From Candidatus Altarchaeales archaeon (lineage in GTDB: Archaea; Altiarchaeota; Altiarchaeia; IMC4; QMZM01): a stretch of 12,930 nucleotides of DNA. Shown here in pieces: positions 6,405 through 12,930 of this stretch; within the stretch, counting starts at the first letter, position 1; every line of letters starts with the position of its first letter. The DNA lies in the NCBI GenBank assembly GCA_003663045.1, contig QMZG01000020.1:1-12930 (forward strand), written 5' to 3'. The notes beneath the pieces are model-generated. The model made no database searches. It had not been told where the DNA came from and worked only from the letters and a program-made list of their open reading frames with translations. Both the position numbers and the translations under genes were made by a program.

Positions 6405-6740
6405 TCAATCACCGACCTTCTTCTCCAATTCCGCAACCCGGTATTCTAAGTCGGTAAACCTCCAGCTGCTGACCCTGCCCTTTTTCCTTTCCAATCCGCG
6501 AACCCTCGCATCGAGTTCATCCCATACACCCTCGCTCTTGCCTATTCTATTCTCAATCCGCGTCAACTCTACTCTGGCTACCAGCAATGCACTGCATATC
6601 ATCAACAAACAAGCTAATATTAGCTGTATTGGATAGCCTATTCTGATTTTGTAGGTGAGAATATTAATGAGTGAGGACATGCAGAATATAAAGCCCATAA
6701 AAAAAAGACACCATGCCAGAATTAAAGCCCTGGATTTCAT
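6405..6740 (-). CDS. small two-span membrane protein with coiled-coil tail
   Basis: An unrecognised 111-residue protein. Two hydrophobic segments lie at about 5-28 and 34-56, joined by a short basic loop, followed by a charged, heptad-like C-terminal half (57-111) ending in LEYRVAELEKKVGD. This suggests a hairpin membrane anchor with a cytoplasmic coiled coil. Its ATG overlaps the stop of the upstream coiled-coil gene in ATGA, and a strong purine-rich site (GAGGGG, eight bases before the ATG) is present, so it is the last gene of the operon and probably translationally coupled. A plausible role is to tether the 334-residue coiled-coil partner to the membrane; this is inference. The stop codon lies five bases from that of the convergent beta-propeller gene. 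Confidence 0.75.
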   Translation of the reverse strand: MKSRALILAWCLFFMGFIFCMSSLINILTYKIRIGYPIQLILACLLMICSALLVARVELTRIENRIGKSEGVWDELDARVRGLERKKGRVSSWRFTDLEYRVAELEKKVGD

Positions 6741-7741
6741 TTTTCTTTCCCCTCATGTTTTTCTAGTTTTTCCATAACACGCTGGAAAAGACTGTCCAGC
6801 TCGCGATCAAATACCTCCTCAGTAACATAGTTTTTTTGCTCCATCCTCACGAGTCGAGATATCGCATCATCTATCTCCACTACCCTGTTCTCCAGGGTCT
6901 TTTCCAATCTCTCCACCCTGGGTATAACGGATTTGATCTCATTCATCTCCCTGTCGAATTCTTCCCTTCTCTTCTTGAACTCTTCCTTAATCCTCTCTAT
7001 GGATCTCAATCTGGACTCTATGTCCTCTTTCTTTACAAAATCCCGCGATTCTATCATGAAGTGATTGGCTTTTTTCATAACCTCATCGAATCTCTTCTCC
7101 AAGGACTTGAATTCATCCGATAATTCTAAGAATCTATCATATCTTTTCTGCACCTGGACGAAGATGTCCTCAACCTTTTCTGAATCTCTACTAACAACTG
7201 CCTGAATCCTCTTCATATCTTTTAGATCCCTTCTGACCTCGTTACTCAGCTTTATAACAGCCTCGGTACCCCTGAAGGCGGATATACTTGATTTAATCTC
7301 CTTTAGTTCCCCCCTCAGGGTGTCCAGAAATTTCTTAAAGGCCTCCTGTCTGGACTCCAGTTTCATTACCTTGATATCCTCCTTCTTTACCTCCCCCATC
7401 AATTTTTGTGGTTGAACCGCATTCACCAGATCTATGGCTTTTCTGGTTTCCATTTCTAAGGAGCTGAGACCTCTCTCCAGGGCAAGACTTCTCTGTCTCA
7501 CATCGCCTATTCCCTCGCTCAATCTCTGGAATCTCTCATCATTCATCCTCATCATCTCCCTCAATGTTTTTACCTGCGCCCAGAGTTTTTGGATCTCCAT
7601 TCCCATCCTGCTGGGCTGTTCCATAGAGGGGGCAGTTTCCTCTACCTCCTCCGCTTCTTCTTCCCCCCTCAAGATGAGCTCATCGATCTCTTTTTGCTCA
7701 TTCTGTTTGTTGCTCAGGATTCTTGGCAGTTTCATCTTCAT
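6737..7741 (-). CDS. soluble coiled-coil protein in a KaiC-like operon
   Basis: A 334-residue protein with no signal peptide or membrane span and no recognised catalytic motif. An acidic N-terminal segment (about 16-38) is followed by almost continuous charged helical sequence with heptad-like hydrophobic spacing from about 45 to 330. Pro breaks at about 110 and 270 suggest separate helical rods. Remote similarity to SMC/myosin-type coiled coils would be expected from composition alone and is not evidence of homology. Both ends are in 4-base ATGA overlaps: its start with the KaiC-like gene, its stop with the small membrane protein. It therefore probably scaffolds or is regulated by the KaiC-like ATPase, recalling the ArlC/D/E and ArlH pairing of the archaellum base. 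I see no archaellum-specific motif in it. Confidence 0.8.
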   Translation of the reverse strand: MKMKLPRILSNKQNEQKEIDELILRGEEEAEEVEETAPSMEQPSRMGMEIQKLWAQVKTLREMMRMNDERFQRLSEGIGDVRQRSLALERGLSSLEMETRKAIDLVNAVQPQKLMGEVKKEDIKVMKLESRQEAFKKFLDTLRGELKEIKSSISAFRGTEAVIKLSNEVRRDLKDMKRIQAVVSRDSEKVEDIFVQVQKRYDRFLELSDEFKSLEKRFDEVMKKANHFMIESRDFVKKEDIESRLRSIERIKEEFKKRREEFDREMNEIKSVIPRVERLEKTLENRVVEIDDAISRLVRMEQKNYVTEEVFDRELDSLFQRVMEKLEKHEGKEK

Positions 7742-8415
7742 CTCAATTCCGGATAGACCAGTAGTCCTTTTTTGGAGATATTCACAGATCGCATCCCGGT
7801 GGTATGATCGGTCCCTCTCATCTTTAAAACCTCCAGATACTTCTTACGGGAACTCTCTATTTCTCTATATGAAAGGATAATTATACCATCCGATAGATAT
7901 GCCTCACTCAGTTTTGATAGATCGGAATAAGAGGTCTCGCATATTAGCATTGTCACACAACCGTAACCCTTTAATGAAGAAAGAAGATCATACATCAATT
8001 CTCGATACTCCTCACCATCCCCCAACCTGGACCTGATGGGGTTGATAGAATCTATTATTATCCTCTTTGGCTGAATTCTTTTAACATTATTCATCAATTT
8101 AACCAGTATTTCTTCCTCATTTTCTATCTCACTAATGTCCAGGAATTGTACTACTCCAGCTTCTATCAGTTTTTGAGAATAAAAATCGTACTGGGAGAGA
8201 AACTTTTGGATAACCCACCAGGGCTCAGAAACGGCAGTAATGTACAACCCAATTTCTTTTTGTCTGGCACCATAGAAAAGGCTCTGAACGGCCAGGGTGG
8301 TTTTTCCAGTTCCCGGTTCTCCACCCAGTAAAATAGCTGACGGTATTGGAAATCCCCCCTCCAGCATCTCATCCAAACCGGGAATTCCTGACCCTAATCT
8401 CTCTATAGGAACCAT
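7738..8415 (-). CDS. KaiC/RAD55-like RecA-superfamily ATPase
   Basis: A 225-residue, single-domain KaiC-like ATPase, cytoplasmic. It shows the family opening GSGIPGLDEMLEGGFP (8-23), Walker A GEPGTGKT (32-39), Walker B RIIIDS (118-123), SDGIIILSY (175-183), and a C-terminal LKMRGTDHTTGMRSVNIS block (197-214) typical of KaiC-type domains. Where circadian KaiC has the catalytic Glu pair (TFEE), this protein has AVSEP (61-65), a variant I recall from other archaeal single-domain KaiC-like proteins. Hydrolysis may therefore be slow, or the protein may act as an ATP-dependent switch. Length is normal for one domain. It starts one base after the V4R stop, with AGGAAG twelve bases upstream, and overlaps the coiled-coil gene by four bases. 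Circadian function is not implied. The likeliest role is regulating or assembling the neighbouring coiled-coil/membrane proteins. Confidence 0.9.
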   Translation of the reverse strand: MVPIERLGSGIPGLDEMLEGGFPIPSAILLGGEPGTGKTTLAVQSLFYGARQKEIGLYITAVSEPWWVIQKFLSQYDFYSQKLIEAGVVQFLDISEIENEEEILVKLMNNVKRIQPKRIIIDSINPIRSRLGDGEEYRELMYDLLSSLKGYGCVTMLICETSYSDLSKLSEAYLSDGIIILSYREIESSRKKYLEVLKMRGTDHTTGMRSVNISKKGLLVYPELR

Positions 8416-8416
8416 T

Positions 8417-8812
8417 TTAAATAATTTCTTCCTTTATCTGGAATATGCATCTATTATCGCCTTTGCTCTCACACTCTGTTTCTTCACAGTACAATTTTTT
8501 CCCCTTATAATTCTCATATAATGCTACCAAAATTCCTTCCAGTATGGAACAGGTTTTACCGTTCGCTTTATCATCTACTTCCATGCTACCCCTTACCTCT
8601 GCCTCTTCCTCTTTAAAAACAATATCTTCCAATATACCCTTCTCTTTTAATCTCTCTCTGGCCTTCTGAAAAAAGTTATATTCTTCTAATTGCGAGGCTA
8701 TATCCTCCCCTATGATCTGTCCTATAGAATACATCAAACCATGACTGGCTTGCCCTATCCTCTTATAGAACAGTTTTTTAATTTCTTTTAATTCATGATT
8801 TGATATATACAT
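8417..8812 (-). CDS. V4R-domain ligand-binding protein
   Basis: A 131-residue protein made of one V4R (4-vinyl reductase) domain, a small-molecule-binding fold found in archaeal sensors, bacteriochlorophyll-pathway proteins and the eukaryotic TRAPP subunit Bet3. The diagnostic C-terminal part is visible: C-S-I-L-E-G-I-L-V-A-L, then YCEETECESKGDNRCIFQI, with three Cys in the CxxxxC...C arrangement that may bind metal or another ligand. The upstream GLMYSIGQIIGEDIA helix and the EEEAEVRG strand also fit. No output domain is attached, so signal output probably runs through a partner, most likely the KaiC-like ATPase one base downstream. Start: the ATG at 8812 is chosen; a GTG at 8821 would add three residues. 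The TATA-like box at 8846-8864 suggests this gene begins its own transcript. Confidence 0.85.
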   Translation of the reverse strand: MYISNHELKEIKKLFYKRIGQASHGLMYSIGQIIGEDIASQLEEYNFFQKARERLKEKGILEDIVFKEEEAEVRGSMEVDDKANGKTCSILEGILVALYENYKGKKLYCEETECESKGDNRCIFQIKEEII

Positions 8813-8845
8813 TTTTTTCACAATTAACCATTTATCTTTTTTTGG

Positions 8846-8864
8846 ATTAATATATCAAATATAT
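8846..8864 (-). promoter_or_regulatory. TATA-like box for the V4R/KaiC module
   Basis: The minus strand reads ATATATTTGATATATTAAT in the 61-base gap after the HerA-type gene. Either ATATAT half could be the box; the nearer one predicts a start near 8824, a dozen bases before the V4R ATG. The two halves also form an inverted repeat (ATATAT-TTG-ATATAT), so the site could hold a dimeric regulator. Confidence 0.4.
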
Positions 8865-8873
8865 CGTTACGTT

Positions 8874-10925
8874 TTATTTTGAAATTTCCTCTCTCAATCT
8901 CTCCCACTCATCCTCCCAATTACCTGGTTTTTGAATCTCGCCTCTTATGGGCTCTTTAGTCTTCAATTTCTCAATCTCTCCCTTCAGACCCTCTATGTAC
9001 ATGTCTACTACCTGGAAGGAGCCCTTCCTGAGGTTTTCCGCAGCGAGGTCCAGTTCAAGTTCCAGATCGAAGACGTCTATCCCTCTTGCTTTGGCCCTAT
9101 CTACTTTCGATCTTAAAGATTCGATCTTCAGGTCGTACTTCTCATAAAGATCCAGCTCCTTATCACTTAATCTCCTCGGGTTGTGTAATAATGGTCTAAA
9201 GGTTACAAAATATGGATTTCCCCTGTTATATTGCGAATTCTGTATCATTCCCGTGCCAACACGAGCCTTCACAACGGATTTCATTATATCCTCCCCATAT
9301 TTCATCTTGATCTGTGATAGGTCTCCCTCATAGCGGGTTCTCATCTGTATTTCGGTACCCACGTTCGCCTTGATGTCTTTTGGATAGTCAGTTAAAACCT
9401 GAGAGATCAATACCAAGCCTATACCCCATTTTCTGAACTCCCTTACCCCCCTCTCGAGCTGGATGAGGCCTTTGCCGGTTCCCCCGAACTTCGGCAATAA
9501 CCTGTGAACCTCATCGAAGACTATCAGTGTTTTTAATTGAGTTGCTTCTTCCATCCTGCTCTTGAACACATCTAATATGACCTGAATTATCACATCCTCT
9601 ATATCCTCTGGATTCAAGTGATTCATACAGAATATGGTTATCTCTCCTGGTTTCATGTACTCGGTAATATCCAATTCCCAGGGACGCTTCAATATCTTTA
9701 TCCTTCCATTGAATCTCTGAGCCTCCTTCTTCTTCATCCCGAATTTGGGATAAAGCCGGAACATACCCTTCTCTTTATTAGGTTTCAAAAAACCCGTCCA
9801 CTGAGCTGTTGGATCGAAAACCAGAACCGAGACATTTCTTTTCAATGCCTCCTCCGCTATGTCCTGGGCAGCCACGGTCTTCCCTCCCCCGGTGGAACCC
9901 GCAATTAGTACATGCTCTGTCAATCTATCTAACTCCAAGAATGCCCTAACCCCAGATTCTGCGATTCTGCCGATGAAGGCGGATCTCTTTCCGTGGCGGG
10001 GCAGTCTTCGATAATCTACCATCCCAAGATATCTTTTTCTCTCAGCCTCTCTCCTTCTATGAATTATAAATGCCAGGCACATTCCCATCAGGATGAAGAA
10101 AATTCCTAGGATGAACCAGATGGGAATTCCAAAAAATGTCGTCGATAGGAGGGGTTTTTTCACATTTACATATCTTATATCCTCTATTTCTTCTATCCTG
10201 CCATCGATCCCCAGGTATTGAATAACGCCTCTCACTCCATATCTCCCATCTTCTACATCCTGTGAAATCTGTAGATACCTCCTCACACCGGTGGTCTCTG
10301 TTATATAGTAAGTATTTTTTACCTCGCTTAGAATTTCACCCGTGCCCGACTTCAATAGTTGTAAACTGAGATTTACATTCTGTTTGATCCTCTGTGGATT
10401 TTTTATAGTTATCTGAACTGGTAGCCCCTCCCCAGGATGGATGCTCTCCATAAGTGGTTCTATCTTGATCTGGAGCAGACCCCTCTGGGGAAGCAGAACC
10501 CTGATATTGGCTGGAATATCTGATTTAATATCATCTAATTGGAGGGAAATGGATCCAGAATATATCCCAGACATCGCATCCATTGGGACATGTATCGAGA
10601 GATTGAGATACACCTCCTCACCTGACTCTAGATCTATGTGGGGATTTTCAATATCTATAAACTCCGCAATCCTCCCTATAACACTCGTTTCCAATGTGGC
10701 TGAAACCCCGAGGACATTTCTCACCCGAACGGAAGTCTTCACCTCCTCTCCAGGGTATAGATCCACCGAGATGATCTGCATTCCAGTTGGACTGCCAACC
10801 TCCCCCGTCTTGGTGTTTGTATTCTCTGTTACAATTATTGGACCTAATGTCTCTGCTGCCAGCCCTAATGAAGTTAATGATAACACCACCAATGCTAACA
10901 CCAGGGTAAAATATCTATTTTTCAT
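8874..10925 (-). CDS. membrane-anchored HerA/DUF87-type ATPase with extracellular beta-sandwich domains
   Basis: A 683-residue protein of unusual design. It has a signal peptide (1-24), then two predicted extracellular beta-rich, Ig-like segments (about 45-145 and 155-252), a membrane span (264-288), and a cytoplasmic HerA/VirB4-type P-loop ATPase. ATPase motifs are EHVLIAGSTGGGKT (337-350, Walker A), VFDPTAQW (369-376), LIVFDEVHRLLP (467-478, Walker B) and GIGLVLISQ (501-509, sensor). A charged helical tail (585-683) follows. HerA-family motors form hexamers that move DNA or proteins; classical HerA is soluble and works with NurA in end resection. Here the topology resembles T4SS coupling proteins or FtsK, so envelope transport or assembly is likelier than repair (inference). 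Its ATG lies inside the end of the upstream surface-protein gene (11-base overlap), implying translational coupling and a shared complex. Confidence 0.88.
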   Translation of the reverse strand: MKNRYFTLVLALVVLSLTSLGLAAETLGPIIVTENTNTKTGEVGSPTGMQIISVDLYPGEEVKTSVRVRNVLGVSATLETSVIGRIAEFIDIENPHIDLESGEEVYLNLSIHVPMDAMSGIYSGSISLQLDDIKSDIPANIRVLLPQRGLLQIKIEPLMESIHPGEGLPVQITIKNPQRIKQNVNLSLQLLKSGTGEILSEVKNTYYITETTGVRRYLQISQDVEDGRYGVRGVIQYLGIDGRIEEIEDIRYVNVKKPLLSTTFFGIPIWFILGIFFILMGMCLAFIIHRRREAERKRYLGMVDYRRLPRHGKRSAFIGRIAESGVRAFLELDRLTEHVLIAGSTGGGKTVAAQDIAEEALKRNVSVLVFDPTAQWTGFLKPNKEKGMFRLYPKFGMKKKEAQRFNGRIKILKRPWELDITEYMKPGEITIFCMNHLNPEDIEDVIIQVILDVFKSRMEEATQLKTLIVFDEVHRLLPKFGGTGKGLIQLERGVREFRKWGIGLVLISQVLTDYPKDIKANVGTEIQMRTRYEGDLSQIKMKYGEDIMKSVVKARVGTGMIQNSQYNRGNPYFVTFRPLLHNPRRLSDKELDLYEKYDLKIESLRSKVDRAKARGIDVFDLELELDLAAENLRKGSFQVVDMYIEGLKGEIEKLKTKEPIRGEIQKPGNWEDEWERLREEISK

Positions 10926-12930
10926 ACCACTTCTTTTCCCTCTCTTTTTTTCTTACTGCACATCTATAATTGTGATATCCAATAGATATTAGCGTGACCA
11001 ACACTAAAGACAATAACAATATCAGACCGATCTGGACGTCTTTGTCATTTATACCCCTGACCATCATACCGATGATGTCCAGTTCTTTAGCCTCTTTATC
11101 TTTGATACCTGAAATTGATTTCGTAATCTTCTTCATTTCCACCCCACGATATAGGTTATCCTCCACAACCTCTATTTGAGCAATTATCTCCCTTCCATAG
11201 CTTACCCACACCTCCTCTGGATCTACCTCAAATTCCCTGATCATGGAATAATTCCCCCTATTGAGGGACGGTCTGATCTTTATTTCTATGGGAATTGTAT
11301 CGTTCGCGCGACCGATAGTCTCAGCTATCAATGGCCTGCACTGTGGCTCCACCTCTCCTCCTCCACCCTGATCTATACACACATTCCTGTCGTTCACGAA
11401 CCAGAATTTCCACTTCAATGGCAGATATTCTCCAGCTGAGTAACCTTCCTTTATAGGCACTGTAATATTGTATTGAATGGTGATACTCGCCTTCTTGGAT
11501 AATCTATATGAGGTGATCCTTTCGTCTCGAATAACAGAGGAGTTAGTTCTCTTGAACATCTGCCATATCCTCTCTGTTATTTCCCTTATATCCTTTGTTT
11601 TATTTTCAATGGAGGATAGGGTTTTGCTTATATTCTCCAATTGCTTCTGCTGTTCTTCTAGTCCTATAATCCTCCCTCTCCCACCCATCGGACACTCTCC
11701 ACAGTCCTGAGGACAGTTCTCGCAGGTCTCTGTGGCTTCACAGTCTCCATTTCCACATACAGCACCCATCGGACACTCTCCACAGTCCTCGGGACAGTTC
11801 TCGCAGGTCTCTCCAAATTCACAAACACCATTTCCGCAGACTGATGGTTGTGGACAGTCCTGTGGACAATTCTGATAGGTTTCTCCATAAACGCTCTCAC
11901 ACACACCATTGCCACAAATAATTCCCTCTGCAAATATCAACATAGAATTGGAGTCATTCAGTTCGATACTTGCCTTTAGTGATCTATAATCTATAGATGG
12001 AATAAGTGTGGTGAAGTTTGCATTACACACTCTCTCTTTAAAGCTATAGTTTTTGCACACATACACCCTCAGGTCATTCATATTCATAACCTTATCCACA
12101 TAGCTAGAAAAGTCCAAGTATACTCTTGTTTTGGAAAAGTTGGATATAAACGCATAGGCAATGCTTTCGAATCTGTTCTTTGTTAATGGAAGGACAAAGA
12201 TTGAAATTGGTGGTTTATCAAGCTCTATTGGCTGGAAGAGGGATTTGTTTAGAGTGGAATTGAATATCTCGAAGTTCACTCCTTCGAGGCTCAGATCGAT
12301 ATCGTAATCTCCAGCCCTCAGGGTTTCATTGTAGCTACCATTTATAGTAAACTCCTTGAACTTATATTTGGTCGCAGGTTGGTAGAATGAGATGTTGACA
12401 GAGAGATCGAGGCTTCCGGAGAGGTGTATCAGTGAGGATACTCTGAACCATTCTATTTTCTTGTTTGTATTGTTCGAGGCGTCTGTAACAATATACTCCA
12501 CCATGTAATCTCCCTCTTGTGATGTTTCTATTGTATTTTCAAAATATCCCGTTGATGAGTTGAATGTCAGGGCGGCTTCGATAGAGTTTCCATCCGGATA
12601 TGTCACATTTGCAATGGTTGAGTTGATAACATCATTATCCGAGGCCCTCAACATAAGTAGGGTTTTGTTCTCCAAAACAAATTCACGAGTTTCCTGTATT
12701 GTCGGCAAAATCGTGTCATTAACAAAAATTAACCTCTCCTTTATTATTTGAGTTGAATAGTTATATGGCAGTAATGAACATTCGATCTTTAGGACATTCT
12801 CTACGCTTGTTGTCGGAATTTGGACTACGATATCGAATGCCTGAGCCGAGGAATTGAATGTTATGTTTTCTATTTCAACCTCCTTTCCATTAAGAAATAT
12901 CAAGAGGCTTATGTTCTCTGTTGAATTTAC
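10915..12930 (-). CDS. large Cys-repeat surface glycoprotein, 5' end outside the window
   Basis: The reading frame is open to the window edge; the TTG at 12903 is internal, with nine more in-frame codons before it, so at least 671 residues are seen without a signal peptide. Numbered from the edge: predicted Ig-like beta domains (about 10-165, then further beta-rich sequence to 335) with many N-X-S/T sequons; three Cys-rich repeats of CGNGxCE...NCPxDC (339-414); a predicted coiled coil (about 422-460); another beta domain (475-590, with a GGGG-containing Cys loop); a membrane span (about 634-652); and a basic tail ending in KKWYEK. Such architecture suits a receptor or adhesin with a stalk near the membrane. 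I do not recognise a named family. Its last 11 bases overlap the HerA-type gene, so the two are co-expressed and probably interact. Confidence 0.82.
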   Translation of the reverse strand, partial: VNSTENISLLIFLNGKEVEIENITFNSSAQAFDIVVQIPTTSVENVLKIECSLLPYNYSTQIIKERLIFVNDTILPTIQETREFVLENKTLLMLRASDNDVINSTIANVTYPDGNSIEAALTFNSSTGYFENTIETSQEGDYMVEYIVTDASNNTNKKIEWFRVSSLIHLSGSLDLSVNISFYQPATKYKFKEFTINGSYNETLRAGDYDIDLSLEGVNFEIFNSTLNKSLFQPIELDKPPISIFVLPLTKNRFESIAYAFISNFSKTRVYLDFSSYVDKVMNMNDLRVYVCKNYSFKERVCNANFTTLIPSIDYRSLKASIELNDSNSMLIFAEGIICGNGVCESVYGETYQNCPQDCPQPSVCGNGVCEFGETCENCPEDCGECPMGAVCGNGDCEATETCENCPQDCGECPMGGRGRIIGLEEQQKQLENISKTLSSIENKTKDIREITERIWQMFKRTNSSVIRDERITSYRLSKKASITIQYNITVPIKEGYSAGEYLPLKWKFWFVNDRNVCIDQGGGGEVEPQCRPLIAETIGRANDTIPIEIKIRPSLNRGNYSMIREFEVDPEEVWVSYGREIIAQIEVVEDNLYRGVEMKKITKSISGIKDKEAKELDIIGMMVRGINDKDVQIGLILLLSLVLVTLISIGYHNYRCAVRKKEREKKWYEK
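11682..11731 (-). repeat. 81-base-period tandem repeat, copy 1
   Basis: 48 of 50 bases match 11763-11812; the only differences are two adjacent bases. It encodes the TCENCPQDCGECPMG part of the last Cys-rich repeat of the surface glycoprotein. The period of 27 codons keeps the frame. Confidence 0.85.
11763..11812 (-). repeat. 81-base-period tandem repeat, copy 2
   Basis: Partner of 11682-11731, encoding the preceding Cys-rich repeat (TCENCPEDCGECPMG). A third, more diverged repeat lies next to it at about 11850-11935. The near-identity marks a recent duplication within the gene. Confidence 0.85.

Noticed and set aside
6405..8821. Archaellum (arl/fla) operon
   Set aside because: The KaiC-like and coiled-coil genes resemble ArlH and ArlC/D/E only in general type. 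No archaellin, ArlI, ArlJ, ArlF or ArlG is in the window, and the coiled-coil protein lacks the conserved ArlD/E C-terminal domain pattern.
8874..10925. HerA-NurA DNA-repair cassette or HerA-based antiphage defence
   Set aside because: No nuclease or SIR2-like partner is adjacent, and the signal peptide with extracellular domains argues against a purely cytoplasmic DNA-end-processing role.
11664..11933. 89-residue minus-strand reading frame over the Cys repeats
   Set aside because: It is an out-of-frame shadow of the repetitive Cys-rich coding sequence, with Arg/Thr/Val-rich content and no start signals.
12901..12903. TTG as the start codon of the surface glycoprotein
   Set aside because: The frame continues open for nine more codons to the window edge, no promoter or ribosome-binding site is visible, and no signal peptide follows the TTG, although the protein is clearly secreted. 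The gene is truncated by the window.

Overview
The window is archaeal chromosome, roughly 40% GC. This rests on an archaeal-type ribonuclease HII, an archaeal-type arginyl-tRNA synthetase, a DUF95/SpoIIM-family membrane protein, a KaiC/RAD55-type ATPase beside a V4R-domain protein, and a HerA/DUF87 ATPase. TATA-like boxes lie about 25-40 bases before the first gene of each transcription unit. The Thr-rich linker and the CGNGxCE...NCPxDC repeats are a style I associate with poorly cultured archaeal lineages. I cannot name the lineage from this window.

Left part (1-3720): a hairpin-bearing region (1-171), ribonuclease HII (minus), a divergent metal-dependent membrane hydrolase (plus), a hairpin-rich convergent gap (1680-1917), and argS (minus). 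The two hairpin regions share a near-identical stem-loop, in opposite orientation, with one compensated base-pair difference. This suggests two copies of a structured RNA or of a small repeat.

Middle (3723-6399): a SpoIIM/DUF95 membrane protein (minus) diverges from a secreted, single-span, eight-repeat beta-propeller protein (plus) with a Thr-rich stalk and a basic cytoplasmic tail.

Right part (6405-12930): six closely packed minus-strand genes. In transcription order they are: a large glycosylation-rich, Cys-repeat surface protein with a C-terminal membrane anchor, whose 5' end lies outside the window; a membrane-anchored HerA-type ATPase with predicted extracellular beta-sandwich domains; then, after a 61-base gap holding a TATA-like box, a V4R ligand-binding protein, a KaiC-like ATPase, a soluble coiled-coil protein, and a small two-span membrane protein with a coiled-coil tail. 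The 11-base, 1-base, 4-base and 4-base junctions imply coordinated expression.

This right-hand block is the best candidate for an undescribed system: an envelope-spanning ATPase translationally coupled to a surface receptor or adhesin, next to a sensor/KaiC-switch/coiled-coil module. The parts are recognisable families, but their joint function is inference. No gene-free stretch exceeds 300 bases. I saw no tRNA, rRNA, CRISPR array or insertion sequence.
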